Assembly: GCA_024434115.1 (NCBI GenBank) | Contig: QMIT01000012.1 | Location: 62,001 to 126,000 of the forward strand | Direction: 5' to 3' | Source of the DNA: Chloroflexota bacterium | Lineage (GTDB): Bacteria; Chloroflexota; Anaerolineae; Aggregatilineales; J027 | Length of the DNA: 64,000 bases | Shown: one piece after another, positions 33,739 to 41,128 of the stretch | How the letters are laid out: each line of letters opens with the position of its first letter | How positions within the stretch are numbered: the stretch's first letter is position 1 | Program-made: the position numbers and the translations under genes | Notes under the pieces: model-generated | Databases searched by the model: none | Seen by the model: only the letters and a program-made list of their open reading frames with translations | Told to the model about the DNA's origin: nothing

Positions 33739-34654
33739 CAGCAATCATAGTGGTTCTTATCATATTATTGGGACGTTCAAAACTATTGAAGATGCCCGAA
33801 GAGTCTATGAAGAAATAGGGAAAATTCTTCACGAAATTGATGACTGGTATCGTGAAAACCCGAACGGGCTTGTAACATCTTGGAACAATGGCGGCCCATT
33901 ACCGCCAGAGTCTGCAATTGCTGAACGTTTGGGTATTGAATGGCCTGAAACAATTGACTGGGCAGGTTGGGCTGAGTATTACCGTATTGGAAGTCCCAAT
34001 TTTGAAAAGAATAAGCGCGATCCGTCTAAAGAAGCTGAACGGCTAATTGACGAAGCAATAATGGTTCTAGCAAACACGGTAATTGCCCGCAACCCTGACC
34101 AAACCCATATGGGGGGTATAACCTTCAAAAATTTATTAGAATATTTTGGCGCGGAAATTTCAGGTGAAGGCTACGACCCCAGCAGCAAGGTAGTAGGAAG
34201 AGAAGATGTGTACGAGTTCGAAATCCTACACTTTACCGCCCCTAATGAAGAAACTGCCAATCAAATAGAAAATGCGATTCGCGCCTATGTGGAAGATCGC
34301 AAGTCAGATACTCATCTACCCCCTTGGTATGACCATGCAGCCAATTTTGGGAAAATACTGCCTAATAGCCCATACCTGAAGGACAAACAAGTTGAAATTT
34401 GGCGGCAAAAGGCAAAAGAACGCATTGAATTTCGGAGTCAGTCAGATAAGTTGAGTCGAGTTCGAATGGAAAATCATGCTTTAATAAGTGCAGCAGAATT
34501 ATGGCGCGAAGGATTAGGGTTTCGATTTGAGAAAATCATCTTTGCGGATGGAAATTATGGACTAGCCGCCCTAATCGCTTATCTTGAGGCCAATGGCTTT
34601 ACTGATATTCGTATATCATATGGATACGTACCGCGCGAACCAGAGGATTATTAA
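33710..34654 (+). CDS. Paralogue 4 of the radical SAM-associated family, unknown function
   Basis: This 314-residue member begins with GTG. Its signature is slightly changed (M-R-I-S-L-W-Q-Q-F-S-S-N-H-S-G-S-Y), followed by HIIGTFKTIEDARRVYEEI. The C-terminal module is GLAALIAYLEANGFTDIRI. The start lies inside the radical SAM gene (29-base overlap in another frame). It is the most divergent of the four and the only one downstream of the enzyme, so it is probably the oldest split. No membrane segment, signal peptide or known active site is visible. A VOC-family gene begins 2 bases after its stop. Confidence 0.76.
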   Translation: MRISLWQQFSSNHSGSYHIIGTFKTIEDARRVYEEIGKILHEIDDWYRENPNGLVTSWNNGGPLPPESAIAERLGIEWPETIDWAGWAEYYRIGSPNFEKNKRDPSKEAERLIDEAIMVLANTVIARNPDQTHMGGITFKNLLEYFGAEISGEGYDPSSKVVGREDVYEFEILHFTAPNEETANQIENAIRAYVEDRKSDTHLPPWYDHAANFGKILPNSPYLKDKQVEIWRQKAKERIEFRSQSDKLSRVRMENHALISAAELWREGLGFRFEKIIFADGNYGLAALIAYLEANGFTDIRISYGYVPREPEDY

Positions 34655-34656
34655 CC

Positions 34657-35004
34657 ATGCACCTTCACTGCATCACAATCGCCGTCAACAACATGGAAGC
34701 AATGGTGCAGTTTTATAACCATGTCTTCGCTGCCAACCTCACCCAAGCGGGGAGTCCCCTGTTTTACACAGGCACACTCGCCGGATGTAAGCTATTTTTC
34801 TGTTCCAACTCCATCCCGCAGATCAAAGCCGAGAAAAATCGCCAGCAGTTTCATTTCATCGTGGATGATTTGGAAACCACCCTACACCAAGTTCGCCAAA
34901 ATAACGGTCAAGTGATGGATGATGCTACCGAAGAAGACGGCATGAAGGCCATCGGCATCATTGACCCCGACGGCAACACCATTGTCTTGTTAGAGCGTGT
35001 ATAA
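34657..35004 (+). CDS. VOC (glyoxalase/bleomycin resistance) family protein
   Basis: This 115-residue single-unit VOC protein opens with LHCITIAVNNMEAMVQFY, has KLFFCSNS in the middle, and ends GIIDPDGNTIVLLE, which is the usual family ending with a metal-binding Glu. Members bind a metal and act on small molecules (glyoxalase, dioxygenase, antibiotic binding). The reaction cannot be assigned. It is the last gene of the paralogue/radical SAM run, spaced 2 bases from paralogue 4. Confidence 0.88.
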   Translation: MHLHCITIAVNNMEAMVQFYNHVFAANLTQAGSPLFYTGTLAGCKLFFCSNSIPQIKAEKNRQQFHFIVDDLETTLHQVRQNNGQVMDDATEEDGMKAIGIIDPDGNTIVLLERV

Positions 35005-35063
35005 TCTACAATTATAAGAACATAAGTTCTATATTTTGAGGCAATATGGCTATTTTTTGAATC

Positions 35064-35079
35064 CGTAACAATTGTTACG
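35064..35079. terminator. Perfect 16-base palindrome between convergent genes
   Basis: CGTAACAATTGTTACG can fold as a 6-base stem with an AATT loop and is followed by CTTTT on the plus strand. It lies between the end of the VOC gene and the end of the small acidic gene on the other strand, so it probably terminates one or both. A protein-binding site is the alternative. Confidence 0.5.
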
Positions 35080-35082
35080 CTT

Positions 35083-35247
35083 TTATGGCTGTGGGTCATC
35101 GCAACGGACATCTTTATCCAGTAATTCGGCGTAAATATCATCTTCTTCATTTTCCCAAAACTTCGCTAAGGTCGTCTGACTAAGGGCAAACCACATATCC
35201 CCTTCGTCCTGCTCGTCTTTTTCCAGCTTTTCATCATCGTCTGCCAT
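35083..35247 (-). CDS. Small acidic protein, unknown
   Basis: This 54-residue frame (MADDDEKLEK...DDPQP) has a very good ribosome site, GGGGAGG, 6 bases before the ATG. The centre, WFALSQTTLAKFWENEEDDIY, resembles the pattern W-x-N-x-E-D-x-x-Y-x-x-L common in short antitoxin-like or unassigned proteins of Cyanobacteria and Chloroflexota, often placed next to PIN-domain toxins. No toxin gene is adjacent here. It is strongly acidic, with no signal or membrane segment. It starts 16 bases downstream of the deacetylase stop on the same strand. Confidence 0.62.
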   Translation of the reverse strand: MADDDEKLEKDEQDEGDMWFALSQTTLAKFWENEEDDIYAELLDKDVRCDDPQP

Positions 35248-35263
35248 CAAACACCTCCCCTAT

Positions 35264-36028
35264 TCATCGTCCAATCAGCCATTCCAAGCCCTCTACACCC
35301 GTTGAGCCGCGCACCCGTGCTCGTGCCATCAGCAACGTATCGCTGCTAGTGTGTACCAAACCATCCGCCGTCGTCACCGCCATCAGATGCCCTGTCTCTT
35401 GAACAATCTGCACCGCCAATGGGTCATAGCGCCCCCCCGGATAACAGAAAAAGCGGGGTCGCCGTCCCAACTGATTTTGAATCTCATCCGCCGCCGCCCC
35501 AATTTGATAGAGCATGGTGTCCCGATCAAGGCCGCGCAAGTCAATATGGCTGACGCTGTGGTTCTCAATCTCCATGCCCGCCGCCAACATCTCGCCCGCC
35601 TGCGCCCATGTCATATATCCCGCCTGCCCCATAAAATCACGCACCACAAAAAACGTCCCGGTCATGCCAAACTGTCGTAAAACTGGAAACGCTTCGGTAT
35701 AGGCATCGGCATACCCGTCATCAAACGTCATGACCACCCGCCGGGGAGGTAATTTTTCGCCCCGCATCAACGCGCCATACAATTGCTCCATTGTCACGGT
35801 ACGATAATTATTTTCCGCCAGATATTCACAATGAGCCTGAAAATTCTCCGGCAGCACCGTCAAATCGAGTCGATATTTATCGGCATCGGCTGGCAATGGG
35901 CTGACATAGTGGTACATCAAAATCGGACAGCGCACCCGTCGTCGCACCCCGGCTTGAACCGTGAGGGGTCTCATCAGTGTAAAAGTAGCAACGGCAAGGC
36001 TGGCTTTGATAAATTGGCGTCGGTTCAA
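35264..36028 (-). CDS. Polysaccharide deacetylase family protein, exported
   Basis: This is a 254-residue NodB-type carbohydrate esterase. The N-terminus MNRRQFIKASLAV looks like a twin-arginine-type signal (R-R-x-F-I-K) with a short hydrophobic core, cleaved near VQA-G. NodB motifs are visible: RVVMTFDDGYADAY with the catalytic Asp pair (about residues 98-111), IENHSVSHIDL with the metal His residues, and FFCYPGGRYD. YHYVSPLPADADKYRLDLTV near the start is typical of the cell-wall deacetylase branch. It should remove N-acetyl groups from a surface polysaccharide or peptidoglycan. A small acidic gene follows on the same strand. Confidence 0.9.
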   Translation of the reverse strand: MNRRQFIKASLAVATFTLMRPLTVQAGVRRRVRCPILMYHYVSPLPADADKYRLDLTVLPENFQAHCEYLAENNYRTVTMEQLYGALMRGEKLPPRRVVMTFDDGYADAYTEAFPVLRQFGMTGTFFVVRDFMGQAGYMTWAQAGEMLAAGMEIENHSVSHIDLRGLDRDTMLYQIGAAADEIQNQLGRRPRFFCYPGGRYDPLAVQIVQETGHLMAVTTADGLVHTSSDTLLMARARVRGSTGVEGLEWLIGR

Positions 36029-36112
36029 GGTTATCCTCGTGTAATCTTTTGACCAGACACTAGACTATATTATAGTATGCGGTAGTTAATGGCTCATGAG
36101 GAACAGACAATT

Positions 36113-37207
36113 ATGACCTTTCGCAGACTCGTGCTTGCACTAACAATCATCATCGCTTGTGGCTTAATTGCGCCATCCCATTCAACCCATGCACAGGGCA
36201 TCAAAATCACCCAGACCGTCACCCCCGGTTTTTATGAAGGCCAATCGGTCTTTTATTACACCTTTTTCAATGGCACACCCGTTTTGGATAAGGGTGCAAC
36301 CGTCGCGGTGGGGGAACAATATCGGCTGGTGGATGCAGACGGTGAACGCATCGAAGGTCAACATGATCTTATCGCGGCAGGCCCCTACGACAACGGCTAC
36401 AGCGATCTGCGCGAGATCATCGAAGTGACCGTACCAGAGGATTATGAAACCAATGCCATTACCAGCGTCGAGGATTTATTGGCTCAAGACTGGCCCCAAG
36501 CCCGCACAGGCAAAAATCACAATATACCCATTGTCCGTACAGGCACTCAGCTTCAGGGCCACGATTACGACCCGATTTCGATTTGGATAAATGGGGACGA
36601 GCGTCAGGCCTTCGATTTTGGGGAGACTCCTGCCCAAACCGCGCCGATTTGGGTATTGATTACAGGCTATGATGCCACTGGTTCAGCCATTCGCCTCCCC
36701 GGTCAGGATGGGCCAATTATCCGTCAACTGCATCATGACGCCGGTTACTCCGATTTCTGGCAGGTCTTTTTTGTAACCGTGCCGGAGGATACCGTGCCGA
36801 ACAGCATCCGCTCCTATGAACAGATTATCGAAAGTGGCTATCCCATTGCAGAATCAGAGAATGTGATTAACTGCCCCGTGATTCGCGCCGAAAACATGAC
36901 CATCGGCTACCTCAAGGATACCGCCTACTACATCACTCGCATAGATCGTCCTGACCTGCCGCTAGACGCCACCCTACCCCCTATCTACACCTATGTTTAC
37001 GATGATGGTGTGCCCCTCGAAGATACCACTTGGGTGTTAAGTGTAGGTGAGGGGGACGATAGCTACACAGGCTTCTGTATGCGTACTCATGTCCTGCTGG
37101 CTTCGGCCTACCACACCAACGAAACCGATATTCTAGGGGATTCCAATGCCACAATTCAACCCGTCGGGGTTGTTTCAACTTGTGCTATACTGATGCGCGT
37201 AGAATAA
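36113..37207 (+). CDS. Secreted protein of unknown function
   Basis: This 364-residue protein has a Sec signal (LVLALTIIIACGLIA, cleaved near THA-Q). The mature part shows two or three related beta-rich segments, each with a V-D/G-E-(Q)-Y-R or Q-D-G-P-I-I-R pattern and a D-A/N-G-Y-S-D motif (DNGYSDLREI and DAGYSDFWQV), followed by VTVPEDYETNAITS and VTVPEDTVPNSIRS. This internal repeat implies tandem copies of one extracellular domain. I do not recognise the family. The ATG at 36113 is chosen because GAGGA lies 9-10 bases upstream and the signal then starts normally; an earlier ATG adds eight polar residues. Confidence 0.72.
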   Translation: MTFRRLVLALTIIIACGLIAPSHSTHAQGIKITQTVTPGFYEGQSVFYYTFFNGTPVLDKGATVAVGEQYRLVDADGERIEGQHDLIAAGPYDNGYSDLREIIEVTVPEDYETNAITSVEDLLAQDWPQARTGKNHNIPIVRTGTQLQGHDYDPISIWINGDERQAFDFGETPAQTAPIWVLITGYDATGSAIRLPGQDGPIIRQLHHDAGYSDFWQVFFVTVPEDTVPNSIRSYEQIIESGYPIAESENVINCPVIRAENMTIGYLKDTAYYITRIDRPDLPLDATLPPIYTYVYDDGVPLEDTTWVLSVGEGDDSYTGFCMRTHVLLASAYHTNETDILGDSNATIQPVGVVSTCAILMRVE

Positions 37208-37248
37208 ATTCTTCGGCATTTGGTTAAACCGAATATGGCAAATCTTCA

Positions 37249-37267
37249 GCGAGTTGTATAAACTCGC
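37249..37267 (+). terminator. Rho-independent terminator after the secreted protein gene
   Basis: GCGAGTT (37249-37255) and AACTCGC (37261-37267) form a perfect 7-base stem with a 5-base loop. A T-rich tract follows from 37275. It lies 42 bases after the stop codon. Confidence 0.65.
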
Positions 37268-37362
37268 CTAAACTATTTTTTGTTTTTTGCGGGAATAATT
37301 GCCCAAGTTGGGGTTACAACTAGTCGAACACACTCGCATTGGCAGTCAAGGATATACAAGCT

Positions 37363-38583
37363 ATGGATTTATTTGAACGCACCAAGAGTTTCACCATTGC
37401 AAAAGAAGCAATGGCCGCAGGATTTTACCCCTACTTTTTGCCATTTACCGACTCTGAGGGGTCGGTTGCCACCTTCAACGGGCGTAAAGTCATTATGCTC
37501 GGCTCAAACAACTACCTCGGTTTGACCACCCACCCCAAAGTTCGGGCCGCTGCCAAAGATGCCATTGACCGCTATGGCACAAGCTGCACGGGCAGTCGCT
37601 TTTTGAACGGCACACTTGAACTTCACCTCGAACTCGAACGACGCCTTGCCAATTTTGTCGGCAAGGAAGCGGCGCTCGTTTTCCCAACGGGCTACCAAAC
37701 GAATTTGGGTGCTGTATCGGCCCTATTGCATCGCGGCGATTATGCGGTTCTGGACAAACGCGCCCATGCCTGCGTGGTAGACGGTGTGATGATGTCCGAG
37801 GCCGAACTCAAGCGCTTTAACCATAATGATGTCAAGAGTTTGGAAAGCGTCCTCGCCAAAATTCCCGATAGCGCGGGTAAATTGGTGGTGATTGATGGTG
37901 TCTACAGCATGGATGGTGACGTCGCACCCCTACCCGAAATCATTGAAATCTGCCGCCGTTACGAAGCCCGTTTGTTGATTGATGACGCGCATGGCATCGG
38001 CATCATGGGCGCGGGGCGTGGAACAGCCGCGCATTTTGGGCTGACCAATGACGCTGATTTGATTATGGGCACCTTTAGTAAATCATTTGCATCAGTGGGC
38101 GGATTCCTCGCCGGTAGTGCCGATATTATCCATTACATCCAACATCATGCTCGGTCATTGATATTCTCCGCCGCCCTCCCCGCCGCCAATACCGCCACCG
38201 TTCTAGCGGCGCTTGACATTATTGAAAATGAGCCGGAACACGTTCAGCGGTTGTGGGATAACACCGAATATATGCGGGCTGGCCTAAAACGCCTCGGCTA
38301 TAACACCGGCACTAGCACCACCCCTATTATCCCGCTGATTATCGGCGACGATGTGCGGATGGCGTTGGCGTGGCGGGCATTGGTGGATAGTGGGGTCTAT
38401 ACTAACCCCGTTGTGCCCCCCGGCGTCCCCCAAAGCCTCCTGCGTACCAGCTATATCGCTACTCACACCTTTGAACAGCTTGAAAAAGCTCTTCAAGTCT
38501 TGGAGGTGGTCGGCGAAAATATGGACTTGATCCCCTCCAAAGCCGAACGTGAAGCGGCAATGGAAGTCTCCGCCGCAAATTAG
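37363..38583 (+). CDS. Alpha-oxoamine synthase family PLP enzyme (KBL/AONS/serine palmitoyltransferase-like)
   Basis: This 406-residue PLP enzyme should condense an amino acid with an acyl-CoA, releasing CO2. Family motifs are GSNNYLGLT, TGSRFLNGTLELH, IDDAHGIGIMG, and the Schiff-base lysine in GTFSKSFASVGGF (about residue 245). Glycine C-acetyltransferase, 8-amino-7-oxononanoate synthase and serine palmitoyltransferase share these. The FSKSFAS-V-GG form and the FTDSEGSVATFNGRKVIMLGS lead-in are seen in the serine palmitoyltransferase-like branch, so sphingolipid-type base synthesis is possible. No biotin or threonine dehydrogenase genes are adjacent. ATG 37363 has AAGGA upstream; a TTG 24 bases earlier is less likely. 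A strong terminator follows. Confidence 0.88.
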   Translation: MDLFERTKSFTIAKEAMAAGFYPYFLPFTDSEGSVATFNGRKVIMLGSNNYLGLTTHPKVRAAAKDAIDRYGTSCTGSRFLNGTLELHLELERRLANFVGKEAALVFPTGYQTNLGAVSALLHRGDYAVLDKRAHACVVDGVMMSEAELKRFNHNDVKSLESVLAKIPDSAGKLVVIDGVYSMDGDVAPLPEIIEICRRYEARLLIDDAHGIGIMGAGRGTAAHFGLTNDADLIMGTFSKSFASVGGFLAGSADIIHYIQHHARSLIFSAALPAANTATVLAALDIIENEPEHVQRLWDNTEYMRAGLKRLGYNTGTSTTPIIPLIIGDDVRMALAWRALVDSGVYTNPVVPPGVPQSLLRTSYIATHTFEQLEKALQVLEVVGENMDLIPSKAEREAAMEVSAAN

Positions 38584-38602
38584 CGGTTTCAACTAGCCAA
38601 AC

Positions 38603-38640
38603 AAAAACAGGGTGACTCATCATGAAGCCGCCCTGTTTTT
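38603..38640. terminator. Bidirectional Rho-independent terminator
   Basis: AAAAACAGGG (38603-38612) and CCCTGTTTTT (38631-38640) form a perfect 10-base stem with A- and T-runs built in. It lies between the convergent alpha-oxoamine synthase and FHA genes and should end both transcripts. Confidence 0.9.
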
Positions 38641-38656
38641 ATTCCGCGACATTCTA

Positions 38657-39346
38657 TCATCTAACCGGACGCATAAAGCGCACGATCAAAGTCAATTGCC
38701 CAACCCGTAATTCATCCCCATCTTGCAGCAAGCGTAATTCTTTCTCGTGCAAGCGATGACCATTGATATAGGTGCCGTTGCGACTGCCCATGTCCGCCAC
38801 CAGCAGTGCATTGGCTTGATGTTTTAGGCTGGCATGAACACGCGAAACCCCTGCTGCCAATCCGCCATAGGGTTCTAGGTCAACATGCGGTACAAGAATC
38901 GTGTTGGGTGCTAACCGACCAATGAGTGCTTCATCGCCAACATCAATAGTGACGGACAGCGGCTTGTCCACGTTTTGCGGATAGAGCAAGACAACCGTTC
39001 CTGCCCCAAAAAAGTGACGTGGTTCAAGTCCTGCTGGCACACCCTCGGCAACGTCCGAAATGTCTGTGTTAGAGGCCTTGTCCTCTTGATACGGGGGCCG
39101 CGCTGACGACGGACGATTCAGTGTATCAAACGTATCTACGGTATCTTCACCGGGGCGGGCCGAACGCTGTTTGTATTCCCATTGCTGGGCCATCACCCCC
39201 AACTGCTGCCGATCAGACTTGGATAGCATTTTGCTTTTTTCCAAAATTTGTTGCCATGCCTCCTCTGGTGAACGACCCGAACGGCGCAATTCTACAAACT
39301 CATTGAAGAGAGTCTGTATCATTGGTTTATCACCTTTTTGCACCAT
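38657..39346 (-). CDS. FHA domain protein
   Basis: This 229-residue protein has no signal or membrane segment. Residues 1-60 form a charged helical region, followed by a disordered linker and a C-terminal FHA domain with EALIGRLAPNTILV, AAGVSRVHASL, and ADMGSRNGTYING containing the conserved N-G-T loop. It should bind phosphothreonine proteins in the cytoplasm. The ATG at 39346 has AAAGGAAG upstream; an internal ATG eight codons later also has a plausible site. It is the third FHA gene in the window. No kinase is nearby. Confidence 0.88.
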   Translation of the reverse strand: MVQKGDKPMIQTLFNEFVELRRSGRSPEEAWQQILEKSKMLSKSDRQQLGVMAQQWEYKQRSARPGEDTVDTFDTLNRPSSARPPYQEDKASNTDISDVAEGVPAGLEPRHFFGAGTVVLLYPQNVDKPLSVTIDVGDEALIGRLAPNTILVPHVDLEPYGGLAAGVSRVHASLKHQANALLVADMGSRNGTYINGHRLHEKELRLLQDGDELRVGQLTLIVRFMRPVR

Positions 39347-39461
39347 TACATAACTTCCTTTACATCAAACTCAATCTTCAGTATAAGGGCACGGAATAAA
39401 ATTGGGATTTAAATTCAATAATAACCCACTATATTCAGTTTTTTTTCATGGGTAATTCCAA

Positions 39462-39491
39462 AAAGGGCAGATTTTTAGGAACCTGCCCTTT
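39462..39491 (-). terminator. Rho-independent terminator after the PPC-domain protein gene
   Basis: On the minus strand AAAGGGCAG pairs with CTGCCCTTT across a 12-base loop, and the stem runs into a T-run. It lies 30 bases downstream of the stop at 39521. Confidence 0.8.
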
Positions 39492-39520
39492 GCACCTATA
39501 ACTTAAGACGGATTTCCGGC

Positions 39521-40996
39521 CTAGTTTGTCTCTACCAACAGGCTGTAGTCCCCGTTATCGGGAATAAACAGCGCCGAAACCTCGATTACATAAATCCCAT
39601 CAGATGGTAGGGTGAATTGAGCAATTTGGGAATCGAGGAAACCCAAACCCTCAACCACATCTGTCGCATCATCATTCTCGGCCAACAGATTACCATCGGC
39701 ATCATACAACTTCAAATAGGGGTCAAGATTACTGGAATCATCGGTCTTCTTCATGGTGATCGTGACCGCCGTTCCCGCTGTGCCCTCAAAGCGATAGAGG
39801 TCATTGGGATTGCTATCACTCAAAGCACCCGTTGATTCCTGGCCCGCCGTAATGTCAAATTCAGCCGTATCCGCTGTTGGCGCACTGGGTTCAGTATCCT
39901 CTCCACCCCCTAAAGAAACACCGGCATTCCCCAAAATATTGCTCAAATCGAAGTTGAGGCTGCTGGTATCCAGTGGTTCAAATTCGGCAGGGGCTTCGAC
40001 AGTAAAACTGCCATTGTGCTGATCCAAAACCGCTTGGAAATCCAATGCAAAGGTAATTGGGCCAGTGGAGGAACTACTACTATCCGCCGCACCGGGGGCA
40101 AGGCTCATCAAAAAGCCAAGATCAAGCGTGACATCAATGATACTGGACAGCCCATAGATGAGGTTGTCTTCTGGTGAAATCCACACACTCAATTCGGCAG
40201 TCGAGGCGCTGAGTTGGTCGCTCAGTTGTGACAGCACCAAACTGAGGATGAAGGAGATGGTCGAGGGGTCACTAAACATGTCCCCCCCCTCACCACCCAT
40301 CTGAGCAACCAGTGGCAGGAGCGCTTCACTTAGCGCATTTACGAACTCTTGCGACCCAACCAGTGAGGCAAGGTCAAGATCAAACGTAAAGACGGCCACC
40401 GTGCGGCCATCTTCCAGCGTCATATCCTCACCACGCGCCCATGTGACCACCCCCGGCAAGCCATTGAGGGCTTGGATGGCCTCCATGAGCGGGAAGTTTT
40501 GAATATCATTAATATCGAGGCCAAGTTCATCTAATTGGGCTTCGGCCTCACCCGAATCGAGCGCGGTACCCTGCCATTCAATCGCATCGCCCTCACCCCT
40601 CCCGAAATAAACATCACCGTCTACAAGGCGGAAAGCACCCGGCCCTGTCTGGGTTTCATCCGGGGTGGTCAGGGTAGCATCGGTAAAGGTCAGGTCAATG
40701 GCGAAAGTATCATTGCCTTCATCAAAGACAATTGGGCCAAAACCCGTCGCCGACAGGCTGGACTGTTGGTCGCCCATGCCGCCTGCCAAATCCAGATTAA
40801 ACGATTTAACGTTGACGGAGGTTTGTTCGCTGGCCGCCGCCGCCGCCGCCGCCAACAGCGCACAATCTTCGGGTGAGAGTGGACAGTCTCCCCCTTGAGC
40901 ACGAGCGGTAGACAAGTCAAACGGTGAAACCGCGATGGTGACTAGCGTAACAACGAGCAGCAGGCTCAACAGCCCACGACTAACTGAATTTTTCAT
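39521..40996 (-). CDS. Secreted protein with C-terminal pre-peptidase (PPC-like) domain
   Basis: This 491-residue exported protein has a signal peptide (SVSRGLLSLLLVVTLVTIAV, cleaved near ARA-Q). Two cysteines follow, in GDCPLSPEDCALL, then a run of seven alanines. A large beta-rich middle domain follows (about 60-350), with alternating strands as in bacterial lipid- or lipoprotein-carrier folds of the LolA/LppX type; this is only a resemblance. The last 110 residues match a PPC domain: DLYRFEGTAGTAVTITMKK, DPYLKLYDADGNLLAENDD, and DGIYVIEVSA. ATG 40996 is used; a TTG three codons earlier is closer to the GGAGG site and remains possible. Function unknown. Confidence 0.75.
   Translation of the reverse strand: MKNSVSRGLLSLLLVVTLVTIAVSPFDLSTARAQGGDCPLSPEDCALLAAAAAAASEQTSVNVKSFNLDLAGGMGDQQSSLSATGFGPIVFDEGNDTFAIDLTFTDATLTTPDETQTGPGAFRLVDGDVYFGRGEGDAIEWQGTALDSGEAEAQLDELGLDINDIQNFPLMEAIQALNGLPGVVTWARGEDMTLEDGRTVAVFTFDLDLASLVGSQEFVNALSEALLPLVAQMGGEGGDMFSDPSTISFILSLVLSQLSDQLSASTAELSVWISPEDNLIYGLSSIIDVTLDLGFLMSLAPGAADSSSSSTGPITFALDFQAVLDQHNGSFTVEAPAEFEPLDTSSLNFDLSNILGNAGVSLGGGEDTEPSAPTADTAEFDITAGQESTGALSDSNPNDLYRFEGTAGTAVTITMKKTDDSSNLDPYLKLYDADGNLLAENDDATDVVEGLGFLDSQIAQFTLPSDGIYVIEVSALFIPDNGDYSLLVETN
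40836..40856. repeat. Trinucleotide (GCC)n repeat encoding poly-alanine
   Basis: Seven GCC/GGC triplets in a row lie within the PPC-domain protein gene, near the mature N-terminus. Such a run can change length by slippage without breaking the frame. Confidence 0.75.
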
Positions 40997-41128
40997 GGTT
41001 TCCAAAGTTCCTCCTCCGAGTACGGACGTATATTGGTCGGAAACTCCCTTTGCTGCAATGTAATTGATTATAACCGGGCATAACTTGTTTTACGCGAATT
41101 TTCAGGAAAAGTTGTCCAAGCGTAGCCT

